From Endomychus coccineus (lineage: Eukaryota > Arthropoda > Insecta > Coleoptera > Endomychidae), in contig OY294068.1 in the NCBI GenBank assembly GCA_958510875.1, positions 202,355,997-202,419,996 of the forward strand: 64,000 bases of DNA, written 5' to 3'. The notes beneath the pieces were generated by a model that was given only the letters and a program-made list of their open reading frames with translations, was not told the DNA's origin and did not search any database. This document shows positions 1 through 10,834 of the stretch, one piece after another (the stretch's first letter is position 1; each line of letters opens with the position of its first letter). Both the position numbers and the translations under genes were made by a program.

Positions 1-179
1 TGTGTTCAGTTGTTAAGGTTAAGATGATTAATATTAGCATGGACTAGAATTGAATGAAATGGACCAAGAGCTCCAGCAATCTTTCTAGGTTCTTCATTTC
101 AATTAAAATCCAATCCACTAAATAGGTATTATGATCCATTAATAAAATAAGCAATGTAAGTAACACTAACAGGAAAGGA
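1..179. other. unassigned AT-rich sequence
   Basis: No recognisable gene or repeat. It probably includes decayed upstream reverse-transcriptase sequence of the element that becomes readable from about 180, but I cannot read protein motifs here. Confidence 0.4.
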
Positions 180-1277
180 AACTGTACAGATAAAAGAGAA
201 AGTCAAATATCTCGGGGTGACATAACTGAATTGGAACCAACATCTAAGAAAATTAATTAAGACAGAGAAGAGTTCATCATTTGTGGACAGACGCTCCTTC
301 GGAAAAAAATGAGGGCTACGACCAAACATGCTCTACTGGTTGTATAACATGAAGATTGAACCCGCAATAACATACGCTTCTTCGGTATGGTGGTCTAAAA
401 CACAACAAAGAGGGACCACGACAAGACTAATCAAGGTCCAGAGACTTGCATGTCTTGAGCTCACAGGGACCATGAAATCAACGCCCACTGCAACAATGGA
501 CACTACTGGGATTACCTACCCCCTGATTGGTAATCCAAAGAGAGGCAAGGCTTGGTTGACCCGAAGACTGGCTTCAGCTATTCATTCGCTAAAGACAACT
601 CTGTCTTCCAAGTGGAGGTGTATACAATCCTCTGATGCGTGAAAGAAATCAATCGGAGAACCATCGAAGATGAGCAGATTCACATATTGACAGACAGTGA
701 GGCGGCACTTAAGGAAATAAGAAGTCAAGAAGTGACATCCATCTGGTATGGACATGCAAAGGAGAACTTGAAATACTGGCAGACGAAAACCGCGTTAAGC
801 TGCCGGGACATCAAGGAACGACAGGCAATGAAAAAGCCGACGAATTTGCAAGAACAGGGTCGGAGAACGCTCCAGATCCAGAACAGACCACGGGGATATC
901 AAAATGTACAGCACAAAGGACTGTAGAAAACTGGATCATGGGGAACCACGAAGAATACTGGGAAAAAATTCCAGGAAACGAGCATGGGAAGAAATACATC
1001 AAAGTCTCGTGTAACCATAAGAACGACAGATCTATTACAGGGCTCATCACTGGCCATGCGTCAGTAAAAGGGCACCTAAGCAAAATGGGACTGTACCTGA
1101 CATGCAGACTTTGCGGTAAGGATAAAGAAACAGTGATACACATACTGTGTAAATGCAAGGCACTTTGTCCGCAAAAGACAGTCGATTTTTGGAAAGATTA
1201 GCGGCGAACCAGAATTATACAGTTCTCGTAAAATCTTGTCTTCCGGATGGATTCCGCGTCACAATAGCTCGACTTGA

Positions 1278-1320
1278 TGCCGACGTTTCGCCAACCATTA
1301 CAGGTGGCATCTTCAGGGCA
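1278..1320 (-). ncRNA. type I hammerhead ribozyme motif, minimal stem III (FB1 copy 1, minus strand)
   Basis: On the minus strand: stem I TGCC, core CTGAAGA (position 7 is free in hammerheads), one unpaired T, stem II GCCACC / GGT-T-GGC closing a six-base loop, core GAAA, CG, then TC and GGCA pairing back to stem I. All invariant core bases are present. Stem III would be only ACGT, which is self-complementary and loopless, so a monomer could hardly form it; two molecules could pair. This matches the minimal hammerheads known from Penelope-like elements. Cleavage is predicted after the C preceding GGCA; activity is untested. Confidence 0.7.
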
Positions 1321-1365
1321 GGCTTGAGGCTTGAACTGAAACAGTTTCAGTTCAAGCCTCAAGCC

Positions 1366-1408
1366 TGCCCTGAAGATGCCACCTGTAATGGTTGGCGAAA
1401 TGTCGGCA
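1366..1408 (+). ncRNA. type I hammerhead ribozyme motif (FB1 copy 1, plus strand)
   Basis: Mirror copy of the minus-strand motif. TGCC at 1366-1369, CTGAAGA at 1370-1376, stem II 1378-1396, GAAA 1397-1400, TGTC 1401-1404 and GGCA 1405-1408 closing stem I. The one difference is GAAATGTC for GAAACGTC, giving a U-G instead of C-G pair in the already tiny stem III. In a plus transcript this arm would pair with the left arm over its whole length, competing with ribozyme folding. Confidence 0.6.
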
Positions 1409-1600
1409 TCAAGTCGAGCTATTGTGACGCGGAATCCATCCGGAAGACAAGATTTTTCAAGATTAGCTGTCCGCGGAAGTCTACTATCCAAGATATACAG
1501 TTCTCATCCAGTAAAGGACTTATACAAACTCGTACAGAGTACAAAAATGCTCGAGTGGATACCGTAAAGAAACAAAACAAAGGCGAGATACAATGAGCCA

Positions 1601-2494
1601 GCAGGTCTAAGTGTTACCGGAGGCAATAGCCAGACAAGCCTACAAAGGGAGTGAAGTTTTTAGTGAGTATGCCTGGAAAAATGACTTTAACAGTAGACCA
1701 TGAGACCCAAAGGCTTATTACCTCCCCATAAAAATACACTTACAGTGAACACTGCTCGGGTTAAACAATATTATTCAGGATGGTACAAATGTTTGCCGAT
1801 TGGAATTTGAAGAAATGTTGGGGGACTGGATATTGAGGAAGTTAAAATACAAACAACTCCATACGAGCAACTGCAGTATCTCACCTTGTCAAAGCAGGCA
1901 ACTCGGGTTCTCGGGGCTATTATCTGACAAGAAGAATTCAAAGATCTGTCAAATGTGCTCAATTTATTTTCACTCGCTTATGATATTACAACTGAAGAGG
2001 ATAATTATTCAGATCTTCCTCATAAATCTCATCGATAAAGAGGAAATTAAAGCATAAGTTCATAAGTTACATCGCATCAGGAATGCAAACACAGTAGTGC
2101 AACGAAATAATTCAATACTTTATCAGATTCAATATATTCAAAAGGATTGGAATAATTAAGCTGATTTTAACACGTATTAAATATGGAATCATTATTTAAC
2201 TACAGCGAAAACTAGCGAGCTTTCATGTTTTGCCTTAGAATCAGATATAGATATAATTATTTCCTGCTACCCGCATTCCATTCTGTTATGGGTTGATTTA
2301 CCGCATATTTAATGGATCTAATAGTATCAAACCACTAAACATATTCTCTTCTTATGCAACTTTTTGCAACTATCAGCTACACCGGCTGTACTTTGAAATT
2401 AATCATATTATCAATCAGATGTTTTGTTACTACCTACTTAAATTTGTTCACATCTACTTATTCGTTGATCGCAAAGGATATATGTATATGCCTG
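1601..2494. other. intergenic sequence, unassigned
   Basis: The first part may be the 3' untranslated end of the RNase H element. A short open stretch around 1800-2057 matches no family I know, and I treat it as chance. Confidence 0.4.
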
Positions 2495-2592
2495 TAACCT
2501 TCAAACTTTCGAGAAAAAGTCGAATGCCTCCTCTCCCAACATTCTATCGCTGGCTCACACGATGTTCTTCGAACATTATAGGTTTCCCTTTC
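2495..2592 (+). pseudogene. RT C-terminal tail relic (Jockey/CR1-like family J)
   Basis: The plus strand reads NFREKVECLLSQHSIAGSHD followed by VLRTL and a stop. This is the end of the same RT family seen on the minus strand at 54585-55490 (LLSQHSIV) and plus strand at 29285-29470 (SSHNIPPLVR). Only the last 30 or so codons are readable; nothing upstream is recognisable. Confidence 0.55.
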
Positions 2593-2682
2593 GTGTAGTC
2601 GAAGTATATAAAAAAAGATTGAATGGAAGCAGTTCTATTTGTAGACTTACAATCAAAGTTGTTAGCGCTTGACATGAGTTTT

Positions 2683-2745
2683 GAGCTTTTCTGAATCGAT
2701 CTAAGCTATTTTTGAGATGATGTCTGTGCGTGCGTTGTTATGTGT
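2683..2745 (+). repeat. dispersed repeat D, partial copy
   Basis: Shares TTTTGAGC, ATCGATCTA, TATTTTT and ATGTCT in the same order and spacing with 45566-45755 (plus) and, in reverse complement, 49360-49525. No coding potential; class unknown. Confidence 0.5.
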
Positions 2746-3714
2746 GTAAGTAAATACGTGCGTAAAATATGTGAAGACGACTCTCTATAGATTCTTGATT
2801 CCATTCTTCCGTAGAATCGGTAAAAAGCAATATATTAAGTGTTGTGATGCAAAGTCACCGTAAATCGATTGAATAATAATCTATGCTGAAATGTCAACTT
2901 ATCATGTAGATATGAGGACGGAGAAAAGCCTGCTTGATGTAATCGAATTAGAGAGCAATAATTAGTACTTGAAGCTATCAGAATTTAGCAACAAACCATA
3001 AAACTCAACGCGACATGAATCGAATAAATTATTGATCCACTGAGAATGTCTTCTGCTTTTCTTCAAACATCTTAATTAGGATAAATAAATTTTGGGTTCG
3101 ACTGGTCGTGTATCGATGAATACTTTTATATTCAAATGAATTAATTATTGGCATAGAAAAATAGTCGTAATTTCATTTTTAATGACACTAAAAAACAAGT
3201 TCTTTCACACCTCTGCGTATACATTAGCCAGATAAGACCGTTCCTCTGATACAGTTTATACATCATTAAATACATCGAAATCCTTTTATTTACCATTGCC
3301 GCTTGTCCAAAATCTAATTATTCGATTTATTTTATAAAGAACTTTACAAAGCGACGTAACAGTTGTTATACGGATTCTAAACTAAAAATCAATATCCCTA
3401 AGCGGATACAAGCTTTTGATTTTTATTTTCACATCCCGTGTGTAACAGAAAAACAGTGAAACATAAGATATCAATAAATTTAAACTCCCACACGTTACGG
3501 CCGATGATCAATCCCATAAGATATATGTTGAATGTTCTGTTTTGAAATGTCACGTCTGGGTGAGCTATTAGTGCCTGATTCGTATGTCTTTGAGATAAAC
3601 TTACAATATTATAATATCTCACAAAAAAGATAATCTGAGGTAGGTATACATTTAAAACGTTTTCAAACATACTGATTATTTACAAATTAGGTCACATTCA
3701 ATGTGAATGTTTGT
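2746..3714. other. intergenic AT-rich sequence
   Basis: No feature recognised on either strand. Confidence 0.4.
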
Positions 3715-4880
3715 CCAGCGATGGAATGTTGATAGGGGAGGTAGTACTGAAATGTTTTCTAAGATTTTGGAGGTTACAGGCATCAGGAAAGACCTCAATT
3801 GGCAACGGCACAACTTCGCCGTTCGATAGAAAAATTACGTCTATTATGAAGAATTTCAATAGGTTTCGAATCTGTCAATTAGAGGATAGCTACTAACCAG
3901 CATGAGCTTGTCTAGTGGAGACTACCTGGAATCGCTCGTGGTGCAATAATAGATGAGATTTCCGATAAGCACTGATCATGTAAAAAAAAACAAAAGAGAG
4001 GAAACCCCCCTCCCTCCCTCTCTATAATGTTCTAGCGATGTCAATGAATCAGTGAAAATGGTATCACATATCTTCTGAATAGAATCCAAGCCCCTCTTCG
4101 CCTAGAATGAAAAACAAGTTTCTCTGTAGTAGTTATCACAATGGACCGAACAGAATGGCCCATGAGAAGGTTCGGTTGGTGATGATGCCGAGCATAGATA
4201 CTGAAGACTTCGTAGGAATACTTGTACCTGACATTATCAAACTAGGAATTGTGAGATCCGCCTTCCTAGAGAAAATTCTTAACAGATCTTCATTCATTAT
4301 ATCGATCTGTCTCTGTCTTGTACATCTGGCTTCATTGGATGTCATAGGATCTCTCTAGGAGATAGTGGATTGGAGTTTACCATCTCCCGCAAAGCTGTGG
4401 GCGGGGCAGGAGGTCATTTCCGAAGAACGCTAATATAGAGCAGAAACAAAGTTGATGCCAAGACAGGCCTAGGCCTCTAAGTTGATAGCAATTGTATCGG
4501 AGGAGACTCCGTGAACCACCACTGGATAGCAAACAATGAATTTGAGGCGATCTTGGAACTAGGGTCTTTTTTTGGATTTGTTCGAACCCTAACTGTCTCC
4601 CATCTGGAAGGAAACACACCAAGTTTGTATGGAAGACCAACTAACCTGCAAAGAATTGGTATTTATAGTGGGGCACATCGATGACAGCAATTTTAGGAGG
4701 GTCGTTCCCTCGTGAATTCAGAATGGAACTTGCTACAAACGTTTCAACAAAAATGTTGGTTTTTTTGTGGTGTCGTAACCAGTATGTTATCATCTTTGGC
4801 TGGGCGACGGAATGAGCCAGAAGCAAAACTTTCAATTCTCTTGGCCTTGATCCAAAACGAAAATGAACCATTTGGGCATC
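3715..4880 (-). pseudogene. non-LTR retrotransposon RT remnant (family J), heavily decayed
   Basis: Minus-strand relic of a reverse transcriptase without RNase H. Reading from 4880 downward, LASTLFLLYIS (about 4430-4465) matches the PQGSVLGPTLFLLYINDL block and is followed by a degraded active-site region (REDGKLQSTIS-like where ADDGTL is expected). RQIDIMNEDLLRI (about 4270-4310) matches the helix after the active site. The region 3715-3990 aligns at nucleotide level with 54690-54900 of the better copy (shared TCGATAGAAAAA, CATCAGGAAA and ACCTGGAATCGCT). Multiple stops and frameshifts; 5' end not definable. Confidence 0.6.
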
Positions 4881-6446
4881 TGATCAGCTTCAATCTTATT
4901 TTGGCTCTATATGCCTTTTCTGATACGTCTATTGTTTAATAGCTGACAATCATGAATTTAACATATTCTCTTCTAGTTTCCAGGCATATGTTTCTCGTCA
5001 ACGATGGTATGCTGTTTGAAGTGGCAGCCCAGAACCGATTTTATTGGCCCTCTAAATGATGGAGATTTGTTCAAATCCTTCGGTCACTCTAATTATTTAA
5101 GACATACAATCAGTAGCTACATACTGTGTTCGCATGAGGCTGAACGATTCCTTGACTTCATGACTTTTGATTCTATACACGGTAGCAGTGATATTTCCCG
5201 AAGCAATTCAGTTTAATGTTCTTCATGAAAGAGTTCCAGCAATATTCTGCCTCCTATTAATTAAATCTCGTTAATAACTGAATGTAACCATTTAAAATTC
5301 AACCAAATTAAAAGTGTTATATTGCATTGAGTTCTCCGAGATCTCCTGATCTAATGCTCATTGACTACATTCTTATTATTAATCTACCGAAAAACAAGTT
5401 TATCGAGTTAAATATGTTCTGATATTGAAGCTCTCACGTTGTAATTCAATTGTTCATCTCTTGGAGTTATTAGTTTTGTAAATAACAGTATGTTCTAATG
5501 ATATTTATTTTCACTCCTTATTCATAAATGTTTTAATTATAATTAAAATAGTATCATTCGATGTAAGATGCTCTACAGAACAGAGAAGAAACCAGAAGCT
5601 CCATAATAATATAATTCCATTCTATCGAATAACTTCTACTGGATGCGGGTCATAAACAAGGCTATTGGTTATCGAAACTTCGGATATACTTTCAGCGTTA
5701 TTATGACGTGATAAGAAAATGAACATATCAGTGTGTATTGAGCTCAAGTTAAGATAATAATATCCCAACATCGTAAAATATTTTAGCGACTGCATTAATC
5801 TAGAATTATTTCAGATATTAAATTAATTATATAATTAAGTTTATTACGAACAAGAGTTTGCCATTAGATAGATACAAGCATTTATCAAATAAGTTAATCA
5901 AAATACAGTCTTAGAGTGTATTATAATATTAGCGGTAAATTATTCGCAGTATTTGCTTATAGTTATATGTAAAGTAGATAAAACGAAAAAATTCCTCACC
6001 ATAAAATCTTATACATTGTAGGTACATTAGACTGAGAAGTAGGTAGAATAATAAACGCGACTTTATTAGTCTTTATCTTGGAAATAAGTCTCCACAAAAA
6101 TTCTTAATTTTATTTTCTACACAAACTTCAAGTTATTTTTCGATTTATCTTATCCTAGTTAATTTAACAACGTGTCACCAAGTCTAGATATTGAAATGTT
6201 GAAATAACAACCAATTAGTGAAAACAATAAAGTTACTGATAAAGGAATTGAAGAGGTAGAATCCACTGCAAAGTCAATGTTGTTCGCGATTTCATTTATT
6301 CTTTTTTTTTATTGCTACATCGCCTGGGTACAAACAGAAATATGCTTTTCTTGTATACGTATGTACATCTTACGACATCCTATGAACAACTACTGCTGAT
6401 TACATATAAGCTCGAAACGTAGTATTGTATTCAGTAGTAATATGAT
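4881..6446. other. intergenic AT-rich sequence
   Basis: About 1.5 kb with no recognisable genes. A stretch near 6390-6425 (CTGATTA followed by CTCGAAACGT) looks weakly like a hammerhead but lacks the invariant G8 and a convincing stem. Confidence 0.4.
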
Positions 6447-6890
6447 CAACTTCAACATAAAAATTCCTGACTTCCTGATGTAGATTCCGCGTCAAAATTG
6501 CACGACTTGATCCCATCTACTGTACGTCCTGTTTCACCAATGGAGAAATTATTTGATAATAAGACAGATGAAAGATGTTTTAATTCTGATTTTAATGATT
6601 GGGATTGGGATAAGTTGACAACACTGTAGACCAAAGAGTTTATGACAGATTGCTTTTGGCAGGGTGGTGGTGGGAAAAGCCATTGAGGTATCTATCAGTG
6701 TGAGTGAGTTTTCCATACACAGAATGTTCTGAAGCACCGTCTGTCAAGCCTGCTCTGAAGATGCCACCTGTAATGGTTGGCGGAACGTCGGCACAACTCG
6801 TGCTACTGTGATTCGAAATCCATCCGGAAGCCAAGATTTTTCAAGATTAGCTATTCGCGGAAGTCTACTATTCAAGACAACTTCAACATA
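6447..6890. mobile_element. foldback element FB1, copy 2, with 13-bp target-site duplication
   Basis: CAACTTCAACATA occurs at 6447-6459 and 6878-6890 and brackets a 418-bp insert. The left end (AAAATTCCTGACTTCCTGAT, then ATTCCGCGTC) is a degraded inverted arm of FB1; the right part (about 6742-6877) is the forward arm plus tail ending CTACTATTCAAGA, the same terminus as copy 1. The arms are separated by about 195 bp of unique spacer, unlike the directly abutting arms of copy 1. Confidence 0.8.
6751..6793 (+). ncRNA. degenerate hammerhead motif (FB1 copy 2)
   Basis: CTGAAGA core and stem II are intact, but the GAAA box reads GGAA, changing an invariant A, and stem I has a U-G pair. Predicted inactive. 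Confidence 0.5.
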
Positions 6891-6982
6891 GACCGGCACT
6901 AACTTCGGAAGTTAATAGAACATGTTATTCGAATTCTTCAGTCGTAAAGGCCTGACCACTATGTTCATGAAAACGACTTTCA

Positions 6983-7032
6983 AATAATGTAACGTTTCGA
7001 GTACTTTTTTAGTATTCGTCAGAAGCATTATT
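6983..7032 (-). ncRNA. hammerhead-like motif, third sequence family
   Basis: Minus strand: stem I AATAATG and CTT, core CTGACGA (7016-7022), an A-rich loop closed by TACT/AGTA, three further bases CTC, then GAAA (6995-6998), CG, TT, and A plus CATTATT pairing with AATAATG. The invariant CUGANGA and GAAA boxes and a 7-bp stem I are visible, with an internal loop in stem I. Stem II has a lopsided base. The sequence is unlike the FB1 or PLE motifs nearby, so it derives from another element. Begins about 90 bp past FB1 copy 2. Confidence 0.5.
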
Positions 7033-7115
7033 TGGAGCGAAACGTCAATAACCTTTTTAAAAATTTGAACTTTGACAAATAAACGTTGGATCGAAAGTAA
7101 ATTCATTGAGAACAA

Positions 7116-10100
7116 TATCGGTTAGCAGTAAAAAATAAATCCTATCCAACACAGAACACTATTCATAGTAAAGATGACATTGCAAAACTCCTCCCACAGA
7201 GAGATCTAACAGTAAATGTTTTTATGTATCAACCGGTTACAAGTACGATGAGATATTTATCTATTAAATATCTGCTATATATTTCCTGTACATGATTTCT
7301 AAAGCTTCAAACTCGAGACCAACACTGAGTTCTTGGTGCATGCGGGCGATGCCATCGGCCAGACTGGTAGTAGATAAACTTACATTGCTCTTGAAAATAT
7401 GAATTAGCCGGTATTCTTAGCTACTCGTATGTGATAGTTACTACTGGTCGTGTTGTTTTTACTTTTGTAGTGCCCTGTTACAGAGCCTGATCCCGGATCC
7501 GGGAATCACGTGATGAGGAACACATAAAACATGTCAATAACCAATTATAATATTTTGAATGAATGTTTTAATTGGTTGAAATGTCCAACTTCCTAATTTC
7601 AAGCATCTTTCCTATAGAAAAATTGTGCAATGTCTACATAACCGTCCTTTGGAATGTGTGTCAATATAAACACTGGATGAAGATTTAATTTTGGAGAGTT
7701 TTGCTGCTGTCATTGTTTATGAATTGTATAGATAAATTTTAAAGAAGTATAATGAAGTTATTTTCAGACAGAGATTCAATGTTTTTAATCGAACACGAAT
7801 CCACTGGATTAGATAATGTTATTCAGTATATCTCATGAATCGTAGGTCCCTTATTAATCTTTTATGAATGAATCAATAATTGAGGGCAGTAAAGCATCGA
7901 CGACTATATAAAACCAATGATTTATGATCTGCAGAAATAGCTCTATTACGATTATCTGACATGAATGACTATGAACCACCCACACTAGAATACAACTGAT
8001 GTTCACTGATTTCAGTGATTTCAAATATCAAATTGAGTAACTACTCACAGTTTCAAGCATATTCTTAGTTTAAAAAAGTTTAATCTATCTTCAACAATGA
8101 TAATTGAAAGAAATGGTGTGTTTCGTCTTACTGTCAGAACATAAAGTGAAAGGTGATGTTACAAAGTTCCAAAATGGAATTTGTGTGTGGAGCGTTGTGC
8201 ATATATCATATTTTAATACAGTGAGTTATATCATGTGATGACCTAATATACTTTGAAAGGTAGTGTACATATATACAAATTAAAAAAAAATAATGATCTA
8301 ACTGAAAAAAAGCTGTACTACAATTTTTATAAAAACAACATTTAAGATATTCAGAACTCATAAAAAAATAAAGTTGGAGTTTACAACAAGAGTGAATATT
8401 ACAGGGTGTTATCTTTAATATTTTGAGTCATCTATAAATTTCTGAGCTTACAGTTTTTAATTTTAGTGCTCACTATCAACCTCGTCTTATTTTCTCAGTT
8501 AATGGTGTGGTTAACTTTCCAGTGAATCCGCATATTAAATCCAACTATAATTAATTTTCGAACAAGAAAAAGATCGCATTTATTGGTCAATGTGAAAATT
8601 ATTTATCGTCAATTGAACCAAAAGAAACGGGAGAAAGAGAAAGAAGAAAGATGAGATTTAGTAAGAGACCTAAAAATGCAAAGCTAGATCTGTCTAGTAA
8701 AGGGAATTTCGAGATCAATTGGAATGAATCTGAGATATTCTGAAATGATTACAAAATGCAAATAACGACAAATATCAGAAGCGTTCTCGATCGTTGATTA
8801 GAAACCTTTCCTTTTGTTTTTTGTTGTTTTGTTGTGATCACTACGCTCACAACAACAATAGTAAATTACTTACAATTAGATTTCCGTCGTAGCATGGCAT
8901 GAGATTCGTCGCCGTGAAATTCCTGCCACGGGAGGACACTCTAAAACGCATTAAATCATTACTGCACGCATGGCTGAAACACAAGGAAAAACTTCAAATT
9001 CGTAGCTGAAAGATTAGCGGTCCATTAAAGGTGTATGCATCCATTGAAAAACAACCGAAAATGTCTTTTATATTTTTGGTTACCTTCAACCTTCTCTCTA
9101 TTATTACGCTTTTAGAAATATTACCGCGTCATCTACACTAATTAAACGTTCCACTTTGATGATAAGAAGTATTAAATTTAGTGAAAAATGCGCTACTGAA
9201 TGTAAAATACAACATTGTTCTCATCCCAAGTTTCAAATATTCTCCATTGGAGAGAACCAAGTTATTATTATTGTGGCCCTAATTGGCGCAACTTGATAAA
9301 TTAATCAACTTCATGGTGCTTAGAAATGGTGTAAGTGAGAAAACGATTATTTAAAATTATTTAAAAGTGGTATGGAAGAAATCTGAATACGAAGAACGTA
9401 ATACTGATGAAGTTACATCGAAGTTTTAAAATATACTTTGGTAAAGTATTTAAAGAAAACCTCATATTGACAATTGAGAATAAAATTTCTACCGAATGTT
9501 CATGTTTTTCATGGCACTTAGGTTTGTTCTGTCTAACTATTGCCAGTAAAAAATAGGATGGAATTGATTTCATCATCATTTACCAAAAACATTGTAGGGT
9601 ACATATTAAAATTACTTAGTCTCAATTGGGAAAGTCGAATTAATTCGGATTTTTTTTTAATTTAGAGTAGTTTCATTCTACTTGAAATGAGACACAGAAG
9701 AATTAAACTTGAATGTATTTCGCATGAATTCAACGTGTATATTAGCCAACTGTGTGAGGTGTTATCGAATGCTAAAATTGAGTGAATGTAGATTGAATTG
9801 AAGACGTTCAATTCCACAGAATGCTAATGGCACCTCATTTCAGCAATGAATTATAATTAAAAAATCGTCAGGTAACAATTTATATTAAACGTAACCTTCA
9901 GTTATTTAAATTTAAATTGCAACCGGTAATCTGTAAAATAACGACTCAATAACACGGTGATCTGTTGGAAGGATTAAAACGCTAAATACGTTTCTGTCGT
10001 CATAGATTGTTATTTGTACCCTGGATAATAATATAAACATGTGTTTTGTTAAGAAGAAATGCAGAAATTACCGTCACGGGTCGCAACGATAATGCGTTCG

Positions 10101-10358
10101 CTTGGCGAGTTTTGGTTTTTTGAACTTATATAATGAATGCCAGGAATTTTAAGCTTGTCCCGTGAAAAAACTGCAATGCCGACCTGAACTCAGTATAATT
10201 AACACTTCAACGGAGAATTCGAACATTGTCGTGGATAAATCGAAGGAATTACCATTAGTCTCAATACAGGATATTATTATACAGACTGTGTTTTTATACT
10301 GGTTTCAGAATAAATAGCCACAAATAGAGATATACCATAGTATACTCTTCATTACATT
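7116..10358. other. intergenic AT-rich sequence
   Basis: About 3.2 kb with only short chance reading frames. A stretch near 8400-8430 (ACAGGGTGTT) resembles a common insect repeat terminus, but no partner end is visible. Confidence 0.4.
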
Positions 10359-10425
10359 ATTTTGGATAAATTATATATAAATTCTCGGAAAATAGGTCAC
10401 ACTAACACAAATACTTATTATTTTC

Positions 10426-10467
10426 GTCTTTACGTACGTTTCGGTCTCACGATCATCATCAGAAGAC
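10426..10467 (-). ncRNA. hammerhead ribozyme motif at the PLE copy 1 3' end
   Basis: Minus strand: GTCTT, CTGATGA, T, stem II GATC/GACC around GTGA, GAAA, CGTACG, TA, AAGAC. Stem I (GTCTT/AAGAC) is complete. Stem II has one A-C mismatch relative to the copy at 32382-32423. Stem III is the self-complementary ACGTACGT. Confidence 0.65.
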
Positions 10468-10834
10468 GTATTATGTCAAAAATGGGATTTCTTAAAACTA
10501 ATTGTATCAGCAAAAAGCGTCCTAATCTCACCAATTCCAATTAAAAATGCCCACGTCGCCGCAATGAACAGGAGCACGAATAATCGCAACTGTAACACAT
10601 AAATGTTTTGAGTATATGTATCAAGAATCCACTGCTTAGAAATTTTCTCATAATATACGAACTCATGTCAAACAAAGAAACCAAAAAATATAACGCTCAA
10701 GTATCCACTTTCGAACCAGTTCTTAAAGATTTATAAAGTAATAGAAAAATGTCAAACTTATTAGAAATATTGTTATCTGAGCATTCTACCTTACGTCAGA
10801 CGTAAAAGCCGAAGTTAAGAAATTTTTTGAAAAA

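Larger units (their letters stand above)
1216..1505. mobile_element. foldback element FB1, copy 1, with two opposed hammerhead motifs and a 12-bp target-site duplication
   Basis: The 12-bp sequence TATACAGTTCTC occurs at 1216-1227 and 1494-1505 and brackets a 266-bp insert. The insert is a near-perfect palindrome centred on base 1343, with arms of about 112 bp (1231-1342 and 1344-1455) and only one or a few mismatches (ACGTTT against AAATGT). A 38-bp single-copy tail (about 1456-1493) ending CTACTATCCAAGA is present only on the right. Each arm carries one hammerhead-like core, so each strand has one sense copy. Skipping the insert and one duplication joins the retrotransposon tail into one open frame, which supports insertion rather than local rearrangement. 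Related copies lie at 6460-6877, 19193-19525 and 51121-51240. Confidence 0.85.
180..1600 (+). pseudogene. non-LTR retrotransposon remnant: RT C-terminus, RNase H and zinc-knuckle-like tail (R1/I-like)
   Basis: Broken polyprotein end of a non-LTR retrotransposon, read in changing frames. From about 195 the frame gives KVKYLGVT, then a thumb-like stretch with LYWLYNMKIEPAITYASSVWW and KVQRLACLELTG (328-520), typical of elements whose RT is followed by RNase H. RNase H follows: a VFQVEVYTI-like segment near 600-625 supplies the Glu motif, and ILTDSEAALKEI (about 685-725) an Asp motif. Downstream, TGHASVKGHLSKMGL and CRLCGKDKETVIHILCKC (about 1045-1160) form the usual Cys/His C-terminal motif. 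Stops and frameshifts make it non-functional. The tail is interrupted by the foldback element at 1228-1493; past it the frame resumes with LYKLVQSTKMLEWIP and a stop near 1569. The clade assignment (R1/I-like rather than Jockey) rests on the RNase H and tail motif. Confidence 0.8.

Noticed and set aside
811..1158. 115-codon open frame on the minus strand
   Set aside because: It lies antisense to the RNase H and Cys/His region of the retrotransposon, whose motifs are unmistakable on the plus strand.
1198..1596. Two open frames of about 100-150 codons with nearly identical protein on opposite strands
   Set aside because: They are the two arms of the palindrome read in both directions; the repeated protein text (for example VTRNPSG) comes from the repeat and is not a gene.
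6390..6425. Possible hammerhead CTGATTA ... GAAACGTA
   Set aside because: Invariant G8 is missing and stem I pairing is poor.
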